Source: Bicyclus anynana | Lineage: Eukaryota > Arthropoda > Insecta > Lepidoptera > Nymphalidae | Direction of reading: 5' to 3' | Length of the DNA: 64,000 nucleotides | NCBI RefSeq assembly: GCF_947172395.1 | Contig: NC_069083.1 | Span: 8,092,501 to 8,156,500, forward strand | Shown: one piece after another, positions 35,501-45,307 of the stretch | Numbering within the stretch: position 1 is the first letter of the stretch | How the letters are laid out: each line of letters starts with the position of its first letter | The notes under the pieces: generated by a model | The model's input: only the letters and a program-made list of their open reading frames with translations | What the model was told of the DNA's origin: nothing | Databases searched by the model: none | Program-made: the position numbers and the translations under genes

Positions 35501-37267
35501 GCTTGTTGGAGACACGTTAGCAGTGGGGACAACCCTGCTGATTTGTTATCTCGAGGCATGAGTTTTGATGCGCTTGATAAATGTCAATTATGGTGGAATG
35601 GTCCTGCTTTTTTACACAATCATCATTCAGAATGGCCACAAAGGCATTTTACAAAAGAGGTTCCTTCAGATTTACCAGAATTAAAATCTGCAAGTGTAAC
35701 TGAGATGTCACTACATTTAAATTTATATAGTGGGTTATTTGATTTCAATCGGTTTTCATCATTTAATCGCTTAAAGTGCAGTGCAGCCTACGTACTACGA
35801 TTTATTCAAAATTCACGTACAAAACGCAATAATCGTTTGGTTGGTCCGCTCTCGGTTGAAGAGCTGAATGCTTCCAATACATTATTGACGCGAATATCAC
35901 AAATAGAATCTTTTCCTTTAGAGTACAACTGTTTAACGAAAAATTTAAAACTAAAATCTACTAAAAGTATTACCGGTTTATCTATTTTTCTGGATAAAGA
36001 TGGGTTAATACGCATAGGTGGTAGACTTGCAAATTATGACAATTTTTCTTACAATAAAAAACATCCTGTTTTACTCGATAGCAAACATTGTTTCACTCGT
36101 TTGTTATTTGCATTTGAACATAAAAGATTATTCCACGCAGGACCGCAATTACTTTTATATCACATTAGAGATGAATGGTGGCCTTTAAAAGGTAGAAATT
36201 TGGCTAGACAAACAGTTCATAGATGTGTTACTTGCACACGCTTCAAAGGTCAAACCTTGACACCCATTATGGGAAATCTACCCTCTGAACGTTTTCAATC
36301 AGGTTTTCCCTTCATGCGCTGCGGAGTGGATTATGGAGGCCCAATTTTGATACTTAATCGACGAGGTAGGGGTGCGCGATTGGAAAAGAGTTATATTTGC
36401 TTATTTGTTTGTTTTAGTACTCGTGCGGTGCATTTGGAATTAGTCACTAGTTTAACAACTGATGGATATTTACAGGCTCTGAAAAAATTTATATCTAGGC
36501 GTGGAAAACCATTAGAAATTCACTCAGATAATGCCAAAACGTTTATTGGTGCTATGAAAGAGTTTTCCGATTTCATAGACAACAATTCAGATGCAATAGT
36601 AGAGTATGCACATGATAATCATATCAAATTTAAATTTATTCCACCTTATGCGCCTCATTTTGGAGGTTTATGGGAGGCAGGCATCAAATCCTGTAAATTT
36701 CACTTAAAACGCGTGGTAGGCAATGCCCATTTAACTTATGAAGAATTTAGCACGGTTTTAGCCCAAATTGAGGCTATTCTAAATTCTCGTCCCATTTCCC
36801 CTTTGTCCTCTAATTCCTCAGACCTTTTACCTCTTACCCCCGCTCACTTCCTCATTGGCCGCCCGCTGACAGCACCAGCTTCTGAAGATCTAACTACTAC
36901 ACCATCACATCGGTTGACACGCTATCACAGAATTGAACAACTCAGACAACATTTCTGGCAACGTTGGTCTAAGGAGTATGTCTCTGAACTCCAAACTAGA
37001 ACTAAATGGAAGAGTCCAAGTCGAGATATCACCGAAGACATGTTAGTCCTTATAAAAGAAGATAATTCTCCACCCTTAAAATGGCGTCTTGGAAGAGTCA
37101 CTGAAGTCTCAAGAGGCAAAGATGGAGTAGCTCGAGTTGCCTATATTCGCACATCTGAAGGCATAATTCAAAGGGCTTGTTCGAAAATATGCCCCATCTT
37201 TCCAGAGGACGAGGACCCTGAAGAAGAAGACATTGGAAGAGTTCTTCCAAGGCCGGGGGCATGTTAA
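32591..37267 (+). CDS. pol: BEL gag C-terminus plus pol polyprotein
   Basis: One open frame of about 1558 codons with no own start, entered through gag in an intact copy. In order: two or three cysteine-rich knuckles (CPMCDDSH at 32993, CRNCLRRNH at 33092, CKKC after it); an aspartic protease with LLDTGSQ (Asp codon 33431); RT with the first catalytic Asp in ACADIEKMYRQ (34418) and the FVDD box (34667-34678); RNase H with FSDAS (Asp 35180), LEL (Glu 35312) and WTDST (Asp 35402); integrase with an HHCC zinc finger (His 36119 and 36134, Cys 36224 and 36233) and a D,D,E triad (36329, 36527, 36674); and a C-terminal FWQRW...LVLIKED module typical of Pao integrases (DUF5641) from about 36947. All catalytic residues are present. 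The TAA stop (37265-37267) falls inside the 3' LTR. Confidence 0.96.
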   Translation, partial: KLIDTILRNLRALSTLGEPTESWDTLIIYLVVSKLDLSTERKWEQHKGSYNLNSHQESNPVRLDHLIQFLRDRADVLDVLKTNCSKSDSRHNIINNANNNHQSIRKVSFNQHQSHSHVTSQVNKNNSHSKYTQACPMCDDSHPIYSCTKFLDLSINDRIKLVDSKKLCRNCLRRNHTSSDCLFGPCKKCSSKHNTLLHSHVVIENVNASTSYVHTNTSLPVDMSPSSHSTALNCTEYPSKSHTKEITLNNYNSHNLVLLSTALVDVVASDNKLHTARVLLDTGSQICLINQSFAHKINAQLIQSSVQVMGVGHAVTQSAHKCTVKIHSRVNNFHTHIQCLVLPRITASMPPCQLDISKICIPNNIKLADPNFHHPSDIDILIGVDKFWEFHNKGFIKLSTGPYLHETKLGWVISGPIHTSTNLRINNQVSCNLTSSLDSQLKRFWELEEIPSSGSKMLTADELTCEQIFLSTHHREPDGRFSVRIPLKEPADVLGDSYSLAEKRFYSLERKFRNSPDLKEKYCEFMRTYEQLGHMTQIDTYSYPYYMLPHHGVINENSKTTKLRTVFDASAVTSTGKSLNSIQHIGPTLHNDNFSILLRFRQYKYVACADIEKMYRQINVQTDQRTLQLILWRENPSDSLKIFRLNTVTYGTASAPYLSIRCLKQLAQECENKYTVPGEDNNYVSKIINEDFFVDDLITGHDNHDTLMQICDHITSVLASGCFPLHKWLFNTCLNTPNESRHLSLGDDCLNKTLGLGWFTQSDELYFTTKLKVNTHTVTKRSMLSVIAQIYDPLGLLSPTIICAKILLQKLWLSKLDWDDPVPHDVVQSWEKFIKSFDCLKDIRIPRHVIGSHNQYIELHIFSDASQSAYGACSYIRSYSDNSPVFIKLLCSKSKTAPLKAISIPRLELCGSLVGAKLFAKISKSLRLKFHKVYFWTDSTIVLGWLRMSPPLLKSFVQNRVTEINDIASEACWRHVSSGDNPADLLSRGMSFDALDKCQLWWNGPAFLHNHHSEWPQRHFTKEVPSDLPELKSASVTEMSLHLNLYSGLFDFNRFSSFNRLKCSAAYVLRFIQNSRTKRNNRLVGPLSVEELNASNTLLTRISQIESFPLEYNCLTKNLKLKSTKSITGLSIFLDKDGLIRIGGRLANYDNFSYNKKHPVLLDSKHCFTRLLFAFEHKRLFHAGPQLLLYHIRDEWWPLKGRNLARQTVHRCVTCTRFKGQTLTPIMGNLPSERFQSGFPFMRCGVDYGGPILILNRRGRGARLEKSYICLFVCFSTRAVHLELVTSLTTDGYLQALKKFISRRGKPLEIHSDNAKTFIGAMKEFSDFIDNNSDAIVEYAHDNHIKFKFIPPYAPHFGGLWEAGIKSCKFHLKRVVGNAHLTYEEFSTVLAQIEAILNSRPISPLSSNSSDLLPLTPAHFLIGRPLTAPASEDLTTTPSHRLTRYHRIEQLRQHFWQRWSKEYVSELQTRTKWKSPSRDITEDMLVLIKEDNSPPLKWRLGRVTEVSRGKDGVARVAYIRTSEGIIQRACSKICPIFPEDEDPEEEDIGRVLPRPGAC

Positions 37268-37492
37268 TGCGCAACACTGAACACAATAACGTCAATGTCA
37301 TCTGTCTATCAAGTGCAAGTCAATTCAACGTCAACCGTCAACTGTCATTCACTACTCTGTATCTGTAATTAATTCTCACTAACTGAAAAAATGTACGCTT
37401 CAAAATTAAAATCACTGAAGATAATCCTGACAATTTTATTGAAATTACACAAATTCAACCAACAATAATAAGAAACCACATTCTCCTCAACA
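37262..37492 (+). repeat. 3' LTR of the BEL element
   Basis: 231 bp, identical by eye to 31433-31663. It is preceded by a G-rich CCGGGGGCA stretch where the polypurine tract should lie, although no long pure purine run is present. The pol stop codon uses its bases 4-6. Confidence 0.97.
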
Positions 37493-38059
37493 CCTCTCTT
37501 ATTGTTTTACTATGGGTAATCATATTTTCAAAGGGCCTGAATGGAAATTGAAAATCTATAAAACTTTTTCAATAAGAGTTTCTTGTGAAGAGAATGTGTT
37601 TTATTATTATATTTACACTAGTAGATTTCATCTGGCTCTACCTTAACGAATAAGTCAATCTTAGAAGATATACAGTTATGTTAGCTTGGACGTTTTTTTA
37701 GACTTGTTAAGGTGAAAAATTCCGTCACACATAATTTTTGCGTTACTAGGCGTTACCATTTACGTAGAACACGCAACGAAATTTCTCAAAAGTAATAACT
37801 TTCTCGTCTTCGCTATATTTTTATAGACGATCCTTTTCTATTACTCGTAGCATGATGTCTATAACCTAAAAAATTCCTCGATAAATGGAAATATTTTTAA
37901 TTTCAACCAGTATAATTATCCTGAGATTAGGGCGTTAAGTTTAACGCTTTAATTTTTAAAATTTGGTTTATAACCAAATATACTTTTCTGCTTCAAACAA
38001 ACTTTTCAGCTTTATAATATTAAATTAACTACGTAAAAGGATGGATGTACAAGTTTTTG
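37493..38059. other. Unassigned DNA
   Basis: A diverged Rep-C-like piece may be present at about 37920-38030 (GAGATTAGGGCGTTAAG, CTTTATAATATTA). Otherwise nothing is recognised. Confidence 0.4.
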
Positions 38060-38210
38060 TACACAATGCGAGTTGCAAGCACGATAACTCGTTAACCAGT
38101 AGAAAGGATTGGCTTAACACAGCGGATCATACGCTTCGTCGCGTGTATCGCTTCGCGGTAAACCTACGAAAGGAGTGTGTGACCGAAGTAGCGAGTTCAC
38201 TGACTTGTAC
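38060..38210 (+). repeat. Rep-I copy, diverged
   Basis: GGATTGGCTTAACACAGCGG, CTTCGTCGCGTGTATCGCTT and a GTGACCGAAGTAGCGAG end follow the family order. Confidence 0.45.
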
Positions 38211-38256
38211 ATAGTTGTTATAAAAACTATATTTTTATTATATAATTGTATCTAAT

Positions 38257-38426
38257 ATCATCATTATCAGCCGATGGACGTCTACTGCTGGACATAGGAC
38301 TCTTGCATGGACTTCCAAACAAAACTGTCTCAAACCGTCAGCATCCAGCGGTTCCCTGCAACCCGCTTGATGTCTTCGGTCCTCCTAGTGGGGGGTCGAC
38401 CAACACTGCGCTTTCCGGTGCGCAAA
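38257..38426 (-). mobile_element. RTE 3' end, antisense
   Basis: ATCATCATTATCAGCCGATG through TGTCTTCGGTCC and CTTTCCGGTGCGC is the reverse complement of the RTE tail, with the (GAT)n at the left. The 5' truncation is near 38426. Confidence 0.85.
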
Positions 38427-38723
38427 GTGTGTTTAAAAGTTTAGACTTCCGATTCTTGATTGTAAAGTTATGTTTTTATTTCATGCTTTCTGACAACCCT
38501 TCGCCGGACTACGACGACGATCATAAATGCCAAATTCCCAACTCTTGTCTTGCTGTTAAGATTATTCACAGCTCGGATCAAATAGGTATTTTTTTCATCT
38601 TGGACTGCATTGTCACTAAATAACGCATACAAGGTGACATCACAATAAAGAGCTAACTTGTCATCGAATAAAAACATATAGAATATTTACGAAGCTAAAC
38701 AATTTCACCATTACACTAATGTG

Positions 38724-38968
38724 GTGTCAGTCTTGACATCGTACATTGATATTTAATCAGTAACTTAACGAAGTCGGTACATACTGATCGTGTGGTGGTC
38801 CGCAAACACGACGGATGTGCGAGAGAGCTCGTTTAGACAGGATCGGTTTAACTTAGCGCAAGGGATCACTCGCTCCATCGCGTCACGCTCTACAGAGGCT
38901 ACGTAAACTGTGCCCCAGCGCTACGTTAGGGCAAGTTTTCATAAAGCGGGCTAAAAGATTTATTTTTA
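38724..38968 (+). repeat. Rep-I duplicate, copy A
   Basis: This runs in parallel with 39293-39525 over about 240 bp: GTCAG/GTCGG-TTGACATC, a GAGAGAGCTCGTTTAGA-type word, CCATCGCGTCACGCTCTAC and CATAAAGCGGGC. Confidence 0.75.
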
Positions 38969-39292
38969 TTTTGCCAGAGACCGAGACTCTGAAACGGGTG
39001 ACATGTCTGATTTCTCTTAGATTATATAACTATAGCCACCATTATCAGCATGTTTGTAATAGACCAATACAGAGTATAAGTCTCTCTTGTAATAAAGGCA
39101 GATTTGGAGCTTAGACACATGCTCCAATTTTAGTCCCTGACACCTTCTACACAAAAATTCGCCGTAATAAGATGATGATCCAGATCTTGACTGTCATTTA
39201 AAGTATTTAGGAAGAAATAGATCTAATATTTCACAGCCAGATCAATGACTCAAACGCTTATATTTTAACCCGTAACAAAAAGAATTTACCAC

Positions 39293-39525
39293 GTGGTTGT
39301 CGGTTTTGACATCATGCATTGCTATTTCATTAGTAGCTTAATAAAGTCAGTACATAATAATCGTGTAGTGTCGAGTCAAAAAACGACGTATGTGCAAGAG
39401 AGCTCGTTTAGATAACAAGGAAATACCCGCTCCATCGCGTCACGCTCTACGGTGGCTACGTACACTGTACCCCAGCGCTACATTAGGGCAAGTCTCCATA
39501 AAGCGGGCCAACAGATTTATTGCAA
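39293..39525 (+). repeat. Rep-I duplicate, copy B
   Basis: Same block order and orientation as 38724-38968, with a deletion around GGATCGGTTTAACTTAGC. The two copies lie about 570 bp apart. Open frames through this stretch are not genes. Confidence 0.75.
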
Positions 39526-39965
39526 ACACTCGATCGTGTGAGATTCCGTTTATGTGATTAATTGTAGAACAGCTATCTGTGACAGAGCTCACCCGCGGAA
39601 GCACTACCGCTATACTAATGAATGCCTCCAAGTATCAATGCTGTTTTTTCTCGGTAGGGAATGGTTTTCGATGTAATTACAGGCACACGAGGATTATCAC
39701 CTAAGCCTCAGGTTGATAGGTATAGGGTAGCATTTTGTATGACGAATTGTTTGCATGCCTTACGAATGTATAAAGGCCTTGGATTTAGACTAACCATCAG
39801 AATGGTAAACTGCTCAAAAAAAATTGTTAAGTCTAATTAACGACAGACAAACAGAGTAATATTTGTTATAAAAGGAGTTTGAAATGCCATTATTTAGTAA
39901 TGATTCTAAGATGATATCAACACAATTTACCTTTCTTCGTTGTGTTGCCAGTCATGTGTTCCAAA
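39526..39965. other. Unassigned DNA
   Basis: Nothing supported. Confidence 0.4.
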
Positions 39966-40042
39966 TCAGATGGAATAACGATATACAAAAGTCCCTACAA
40001 AGGCAAGGCTTTTGTCCTAAGCTAGACGTCCATCGGATGATA
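39966..40042 (+). mobile_element. RTE 3' scrap
   Basis: AAAAGTCCCTACAAAGGC and AGACGTCCATCGGATGATA match the last 70 or so bases of the RTE. Confidence 0.65.
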
Positions 40043-40249
40043 TTGTGAAGATATCGATAAACCATGTATAGAAATCTCAAGTGACCCGATAAATAGGTCG
40101 CACATATTATTTTCTGGAGCCGCAACAAACGTAACACAGCCAAACTGCTAAGATGGAGTATCAAACGTACAACTCTTTTCGAGACACGGTTCAAACAAGG
40201 TTTAAAGAGATTTGCTTCAAAGCAGCACAGTGCAAGACTGTAGAATGTA

Positions 40250-40345
40250 AGATCAATAATATCAGCGCATTCGAATTTCCAGTGAGTGCTCGCGGGACTC
40301 AACCTGAGTGCACTTTGTCGTCGAGAAAACCAGGGAAGCGTAGCT
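40250..40345 (-). repeat. Rep-F fragment
   Basis: CTGAGTGCACTTTGTCGTCG is inverse to the family core. An open frame of 105 codons runs through it, but it has no recognisable domain. Confidence 0.5.
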
Positions 40346-40882
40346 TTGGTATAAACACATGTCTAAAACTCAACGGCTTATCCGAGGATATAGCACTCGT
40401 ATTTTTGGTAAATCAAAAGGAAAATGTCTCGTTGATACGTCGTATGTTTTTGTGTAACGCAACCATTTAATGCCGGTACCACCTATAGTGTATTGCGTAC
40501 CATTTCCAATATTAGTTTGTATCTAACTACTATTGTTAATGTTAGCATTAGAGCTTTTTGTAACAACTTTATTAAACAAAAATTTGATTAAGTACAAAAT
40601 TATATCCAAATCGGCGTAGTCCTCATTCGCACGTGAGTTAAAAAAGCGATACGTTTAAGCCCAGCGTAAGCACTTATATTTACGTTCTTAATTTAATTCA
40701 TTTTCTATCTCCAACGCCCAAAATTGAAAATGCAACACTGCACGCTAAAAAGTGTCGTGTTTTAAAAACGATGTCATGTGGACATAAACTCGGGTATGCA
40801 TTTGTTGTATTTGAACGTTTTTTTAATGTCCGATAAAAAACTCTCATGCGAATGAGGGTTTGCCCATTTGCTCTAAAGATGT
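40346..40882. other. Unassigned DNA
   Basis: Nothing supported. Confidence 0.35.
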
Positions 40883-40990
40883 GGCCTGATCATTGCCACT
40901 TCAGCTTCGCGACTCGCTGAGCTATGTCAGTGACTTTGGTTCGTCTGCGGACCTCCTCATTCGTGATTCGATCACGCAGAGAAACTCCAA
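40883..40990 (-). mobile_element. RTE internal fragment, antisense
   Basis: CATTGCCACTTCAGCTTCGC to TCGATCACGCAGAGAAACTC is the reverse complement of about 61715-61808 of the RTE frame. It lacks the 3' terminus, so it is a broken copy. Confidence 0.8.
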
Positions 40991-42116
40991 TATTTTTGGA
41001 TATATTTTATATTTTATAGATATATTTTTATATTTTTTTTTGGTTGGCCTAACCCGGGCTTCAAACCCTGGACCATTGACAATAAGAATTATTATTACCT
41101 TTTGTCAAGGGTGAAAGAGATAAATTATAAGACAGTTATGCAATGGAGGGTTAATTATAGAGATAGGGTTTGTGAAAATAGCCGACTTTTTCACATCCTT
41201 TCCAGCGTTTTCATTATTCAATAAAGCAAATAATTCAGGCAAAGTTTTTAATTTGCATTAGACTTTGAGATTTCATTAAGGAGCTTTGATATTTTTTACG
41301 GTTCTGCGTTTTAATATTTATGAAATGAAATTGTCTCTTATTTAATTTCTTTGGAATAGATTTATCTCGGGGTGCCAATGGATTGAATGAAAACTACGCT
41401 GTAAATGTATGCCAGTGCTTCGAACTATTGGAATATGATTTAGTTACTTTTAGGTGAATTAATGTACTCTTATAACATATTAAACATTGCAGTATTGTGA
41501 CTCTAATTTTCTCCGTAATTATTTTTATAACACATTTGCTCGTAAAGTATCTCTTATTACACCAATTTCAGTATTGTAATGTACCGTAATGTAAAGTAAA
41601 ACGCACATGACGTGATGTAATGTAATTTAAAACGTTAATCATCCGTCTAAAAATCCGTCTAAAACGATACTTTTTTAAACAAAAAGTTTTTATGTCAGAA
41701 AAGTGCTCAACATTTTATAAATAAAATTATCTTGTATATGATAACTTAATGTGAGGTAAAATATAATAAATAAACATTTAGTTCTTTCACTTTAAAAGTT
41801 TTGACTATAAATGACAACCATTTCACCAGTACCAAGTAACATGAAAATATTAATTTACTTTATGAGTAATACTTGGATGTTTTTGGTGCATTTGCCTAAA
41901 AAAAACGCTAGTGCTCGCATTTTGCTATCTGTGAAAAAATTACAAGCGTGTCAAAATGGAAAACAGGCAAAGACGCAAATTCATTTTCAGAAAGTGTGTT
42001 CAAAGTGTGTTTCCTCGCAAATGTGTATAAAACGTCGTATGACATACGTGCGCTTTGATAATTACAGCCTCTGCTTCCTTAACTTCGACTTCGACTTCGG
42101 CTCGAGCTCTGCAGTA
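40991..42116. other. Unassigned DNA
   Basis: GTAATGTAAAGTAAA-type near-repeats occur at about 41575-41630. A SINE-head-like GGGCTTCAAACCCTGG word is at about 41060. No gene. Confidence 0.35.
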
Positions 42117-42223
42117 TCGCCTCTGCTGGACCAATTAAGAAAACCTCAATCGACCCAGCCGGGGATCGAACCCAGGATTTTCGTCTTGTATATCCAACGC
42201 GCATTCCACTGCGTCACGGCGCA
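42117..42223 (-). mobile_element. SINE-1 head fragment
   Basis: GGACCAATTAAGAAAACCTC, GGGGATCGAACCCAGGAT and CCACTGCGTCACGG are the tRNA head and the start of the body on the minus strand. The tail is missing. A diverged SINE-1-like body scrap follows at 42267-42360. Confidence 0.8.
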
Positions 42224-42564
42224 GAATCGAATAGATATTTATTCTACTAATATTAAAACTGGTTAAAAGGCAGCATCGTAGTGAAATGTTAAATCGGTTG
42301 CTACATTTTATCGATGCTTGCTAGACTAGCCACGACCGAAACCTACCGCCAGACCAATCTGAGTGAGATTTATAAAGGAAGGCTTCCTTAATCTATCAAG
42401 TCTTTATTAGCAGGGATGAGTATTATCATCTTAAAATGTAGGTATAAGGAACCGCAAAGAGGAATTTTATGTAAATGAAGACAAACTTTCTTCTCCAACC
42501 ACCCTCATTAGTAGTTTAAATGCAAAACTATTAACCCGTTTTAATATCTGCCAAGTTTCTCTGC

Positions 42565-42680
42565 TGTTCATGATTAATGGTAACGTCTCTTGAATTGTTC
42601 AAGCGAGATTAGTTCAGCAGCATCCACGTCCCGTGAAATTAACTTTTGTCTTCGATGACCTGTGACACTTATTTTCTCAA
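42565..42680 (-). repeat. Rep-N copy 1
   Basis: TGATTAATGGTAACGTCTCT, TTGAATTGTTCAAGCG and CCCGTGAAATTAACTTTTG match, in reverse complement, the sequence at 60255-60372. Confidence 0.7.
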
Positions 42681-42848
42681 GTTTTTATGACTTTTCCCTA
42701 AAGTGATAAATATTTTATTGTGTTACGATTTCTGCCTGAAATATACTCGTATATTGTGAATATTTTTATTGATCTAAAAACCATTGGTGGACAGACCTCA
42801 ATAAATTTTGTACAAAATAAAGTTTGTTGACATAGCTTTCAGCTTTCT

Positions 42849-42975
42849 ATTATGAATATTATTTAAACGGATACATACCACGATAAAACGACGAGATTTT
42901 AAATGTCGATATTTCGACAAATCGAAATCTCGCCTTTGTATCGTAGTATGTACCAGTTTAAATAATATGCATAAT
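42849..42975. mobile_element. Fold-back MITE, about 127 bp
   Basis: ATTATG...TATTATTTAAAC at the left and GTTTAAATAATATGCATAAT at the right are inverted. The arms continue inward through ACATACCACGAT / ATCGTAGTATGT and CGAGATTT / AAATCTCG, so nearly the whole unit can fold. Confidence 0.75.
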
Positions 42976-43156
42976 GAACAACCACGAAATAAGTTTAAAA
43001 TCATTAGTTTCAGCTTTCTATTGCTAAAATTGGTCCAGTTTTCAAGGCTATATATAATATATTTTAATAAATCGTTATTAGTATATGCCCTTTCATTTAC
43101 ATATATAAAAATAAATCTTTATTCCCTTGGTCACGCCATCACATCACATGTACGGC

Positions 43157-43256
43157 TGGTTGGCTGGGGTAGGAGTAGAGTAGGGATGGGATAGGGTAGG
43201 GGTAGTTGAAAGTTTACATCGAGTTTCACATGGACGAAGTTGCGGGCGTCTGCTAG
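43157..43256 (+). repeat. Rep-C 3' end with G-rich tract
   Basis: A run of TAGGGATGGGATAGGG-type sequence leads to GACGAAGTTGCGGGCGTCTG and CTAG. Four G-runs at 43183-43202 with loops of 2-3 bases fit a G-quadruplex motif on the plus strand. Confidence 0.7.
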
Positions 43257-43721
43257 TAAATTAATAAATTATAAAAAATACGTTATCTTGCATGTTGAGT
43301 TGTCATAAGCAATTCATTAAAATTTTCCGAACTTTATTTAAATCCTTTCTTCGTAATTCTTTTAACAATTTTTTTTATCATTTTAAGTATAAATTAGCAA
43401 TTCATCTCGAATAATATTGCGTCATAACATTGCCCTTACTAGATAGGTACGAGTATTTCAACAATTATCGTTCTCCCCAACTAAATTATACATTCGAAGT
43501 TTATTCGAGTAGTGAAACTTCATTAGCCTTTGTAAATTGAGTTGAATCTATCAGATCACGCCAAAGTGCTCGTACGTGACTCGGTTCAGCCGCTGGATTA
43601 TGCGGAACCCGTAACGTCCTTTCAATGACGTCAAGGAGTGTCAAACTGTTATTCTCTAAACGGAATTGGCTCTCGCGAGTATTTTGAAGTCTCACTACAG
43701 ATATTTTTTTTTTGGAATGAA

Positions 43722-43913
43722 AATTAGTGAACTGCGGTGCGATTCCGCTATTTTACACTCGTTGACGAACTTTTCGCCTTTAGCATGTCTTATTCGAATT
43801 TGAACTTTATATTTATAGGATGCTAAAATTAAAATGTTACTAAAAACGATGTTGCCATGGAAACTAACGTTGTCACAGCGCTGTTACTTTACATAATGTG
43901 ACTGCAGATCTTG
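43722..43913 (+). repeat. Rep-L copy 1
   Basis: It matches 51874-52037 in the same orientation: GATTC-GCTATTTTA-ACTCGTTGA, GAATTTGAACTTTAT, GTTGCCATGGAAA and a GTTACTTTA-like end. Confidence 0.65.
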
Positions 43914-43999
43914 TTTAACGTTTACTGTAATGGATGTTTATTATTCCATCACGAATTTTGATGATGTTTAGCACATATTACAATTATCTGGTCTAGCGC

Positions 44000-44185
44000 A
44001 CGCCCATGACTTTGTCCGCCGTTATACCCCCTTAATCCGATCCTGTCGCAAAATACTTTTTTATTAGATTTCTACTAACTATAAACTACCTCCTTGCCAA
44101 ATTTCATTTTAGTACGTCAAGTGTTTTTCAATATTAGGTGATGAGTGACCTTTCGCTTTTATATATAATAATATTATAGATAATA
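44000..44185 (-). repeat. Rep-C copy, minus
   Basis: TCTAGCGCACGCCCATGACTT at the left and TAATAATATTATAGATA at the right; the interior contains the CTTGCCAAATTTCATTT block. Confidence 0.6.
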
Positions 44186-44867
44186 CATAAGTAACTTTAC
44201 ATCCTCAAATACATAACAGTTCCCGCATATATTTATTTATTTATTAGTATATGGAAAAATCTTAACAAAAACAAGAAGAAAAAATCGTAAGCGTAATCTA
44301 CTTTACTAGTTATCTAATATTAAAAACTCAAACATATAAAAACGTTCATAGATGCCTACAATCTACATACGAGTATATACACAGATATATAACTACTATA
44401 GATATACCTACGCAATGACGTCACACAAGAATCGGTATATACATTGTTAATTATATTTTGATTCAGATAGAAAAAAAAACTGTTGACAAAAATCAAGTTA
44501 CACAAACAAAAAACGTTGCAACTAACTTGTTAGCTTGTTAGTTAAAATCTCAATTGTAAATATTCCAAAATATCTCCTGTAAAAACGTTATAAAAATAAT
44601 AAAAAAATAAAATTTCACATTCCATTACGATATTTTTTCACGTTCAAAAACAAAATGCAAATTTATTATTAGCAATTTAAATACAATATGTAAATAGGAT
44701 TTCCCTCATACCTGTTAGAGCTTAAAGGTGATTATTTTGCTTGAGTTATTAGGTGTGCGTTAAACTCCAAAAACTTCGGAATCTCGCTTTTCATAATACA
44801 TTTACATAATTAGTATATTTGTACCACTTAATATACCTACTGTTAATTAATTTTCATATTTATCAGC
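44186..44867. other. Unassigned AT-rich DNA
   Basis: It contains a perfect TGACGTCA at 44416-44423. No gene is visible. Confidence 0.4.
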
Positions 44868-44972
44868 CACAGAATAAAGAATGTCCAGAATGAGGATTTA
44901 CAAGCATCGTGGTGAAGCTGGTGAAACCCATAAAAAACAAACGTTACTCGACTCCTTGACATCCGCATATAT
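44868..44972. repeat. Rep-H copy 2
   Basis: The partner of 18403-18520, same orientation (GAAGCTGGTGAAACCCATAA, CTCCTTGACATCCGCATAT). Confidence 0.65.
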
Positions 44973-45019
44973 ACAAACTTTTTTCATAATCGTATCTCAA
45001 AATACTACTGATACAATAT

Positions 45020-45195
45020 AGGTACTGTTGTACCCACAACATTATAGCTGAGTCGGATCCATTTTATTGGCACAACAAATTTAATTCTATATTATTTATA
45101 TATTTATAGTTATAAGTATCACGATGTGGATTAGTTTTAAGTTTTCAATGTGTTGTGTTAACAAATAAAGTGTTTTCTATTCTATTCTATTCTAA
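45020..45195 (+). mobile_element. LINE-like 3' end with (TTCTA)n tail
   Basis: The partner of 23803-23948, with AGCTGAGTCGGATCCATTTT and the same tail. It lies 47 bp after Rep-H here. Confidence 0.6.
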
Positions 45196-45307
45196 AATTG
45201 TATTTCAAAATCCACTTGATATAATATCGGCTGCACTCTGATATAGTATCGGCTACGACATCGTCGTGTTCCGTGGGCTCTATCTGCCTATTATTCTTTA
45301 ATCTGTG

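Larger units (their letters stand above)
31433..37492 (+). mobile_element. BEL/Pao LTR retrotransposon, structurally complete
   Basis: It is bounded by two 231-bp LTRs that appear identical base for base, and by the 5-bp target duplication CCTCT (31428-31432 and 37493-37497). The internal region carries a gag frame and a long pol frame in the order protease, RT, RNase H, integrase, the BEL/Pao layout. Identical LTRs mean the insertion is recent. A single frameshift separates gag from pol, so this copy is probably not autonomous as sequenced. No envelope gene is present: pol runs directly into the 3' LTR. The insertion lies in non-genic DNA. Confidence 0.97.

Noticed and set aside
38246..38623. 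125-codon open frame
   Set aside because: Its first half is an antisense RTE tail; it is a shadow of the mobile element.
40153..40470. 105-codon open frame
   Set aside because: No domain recognised, and it overlaps the Rep-F fragment.
41811..42266. 151-codon open frame
   Set aside because: The last third is antisense SINE-1 sequence and the rest has no recognisable domain; composition looks like unconstrained AT-rich DNA.
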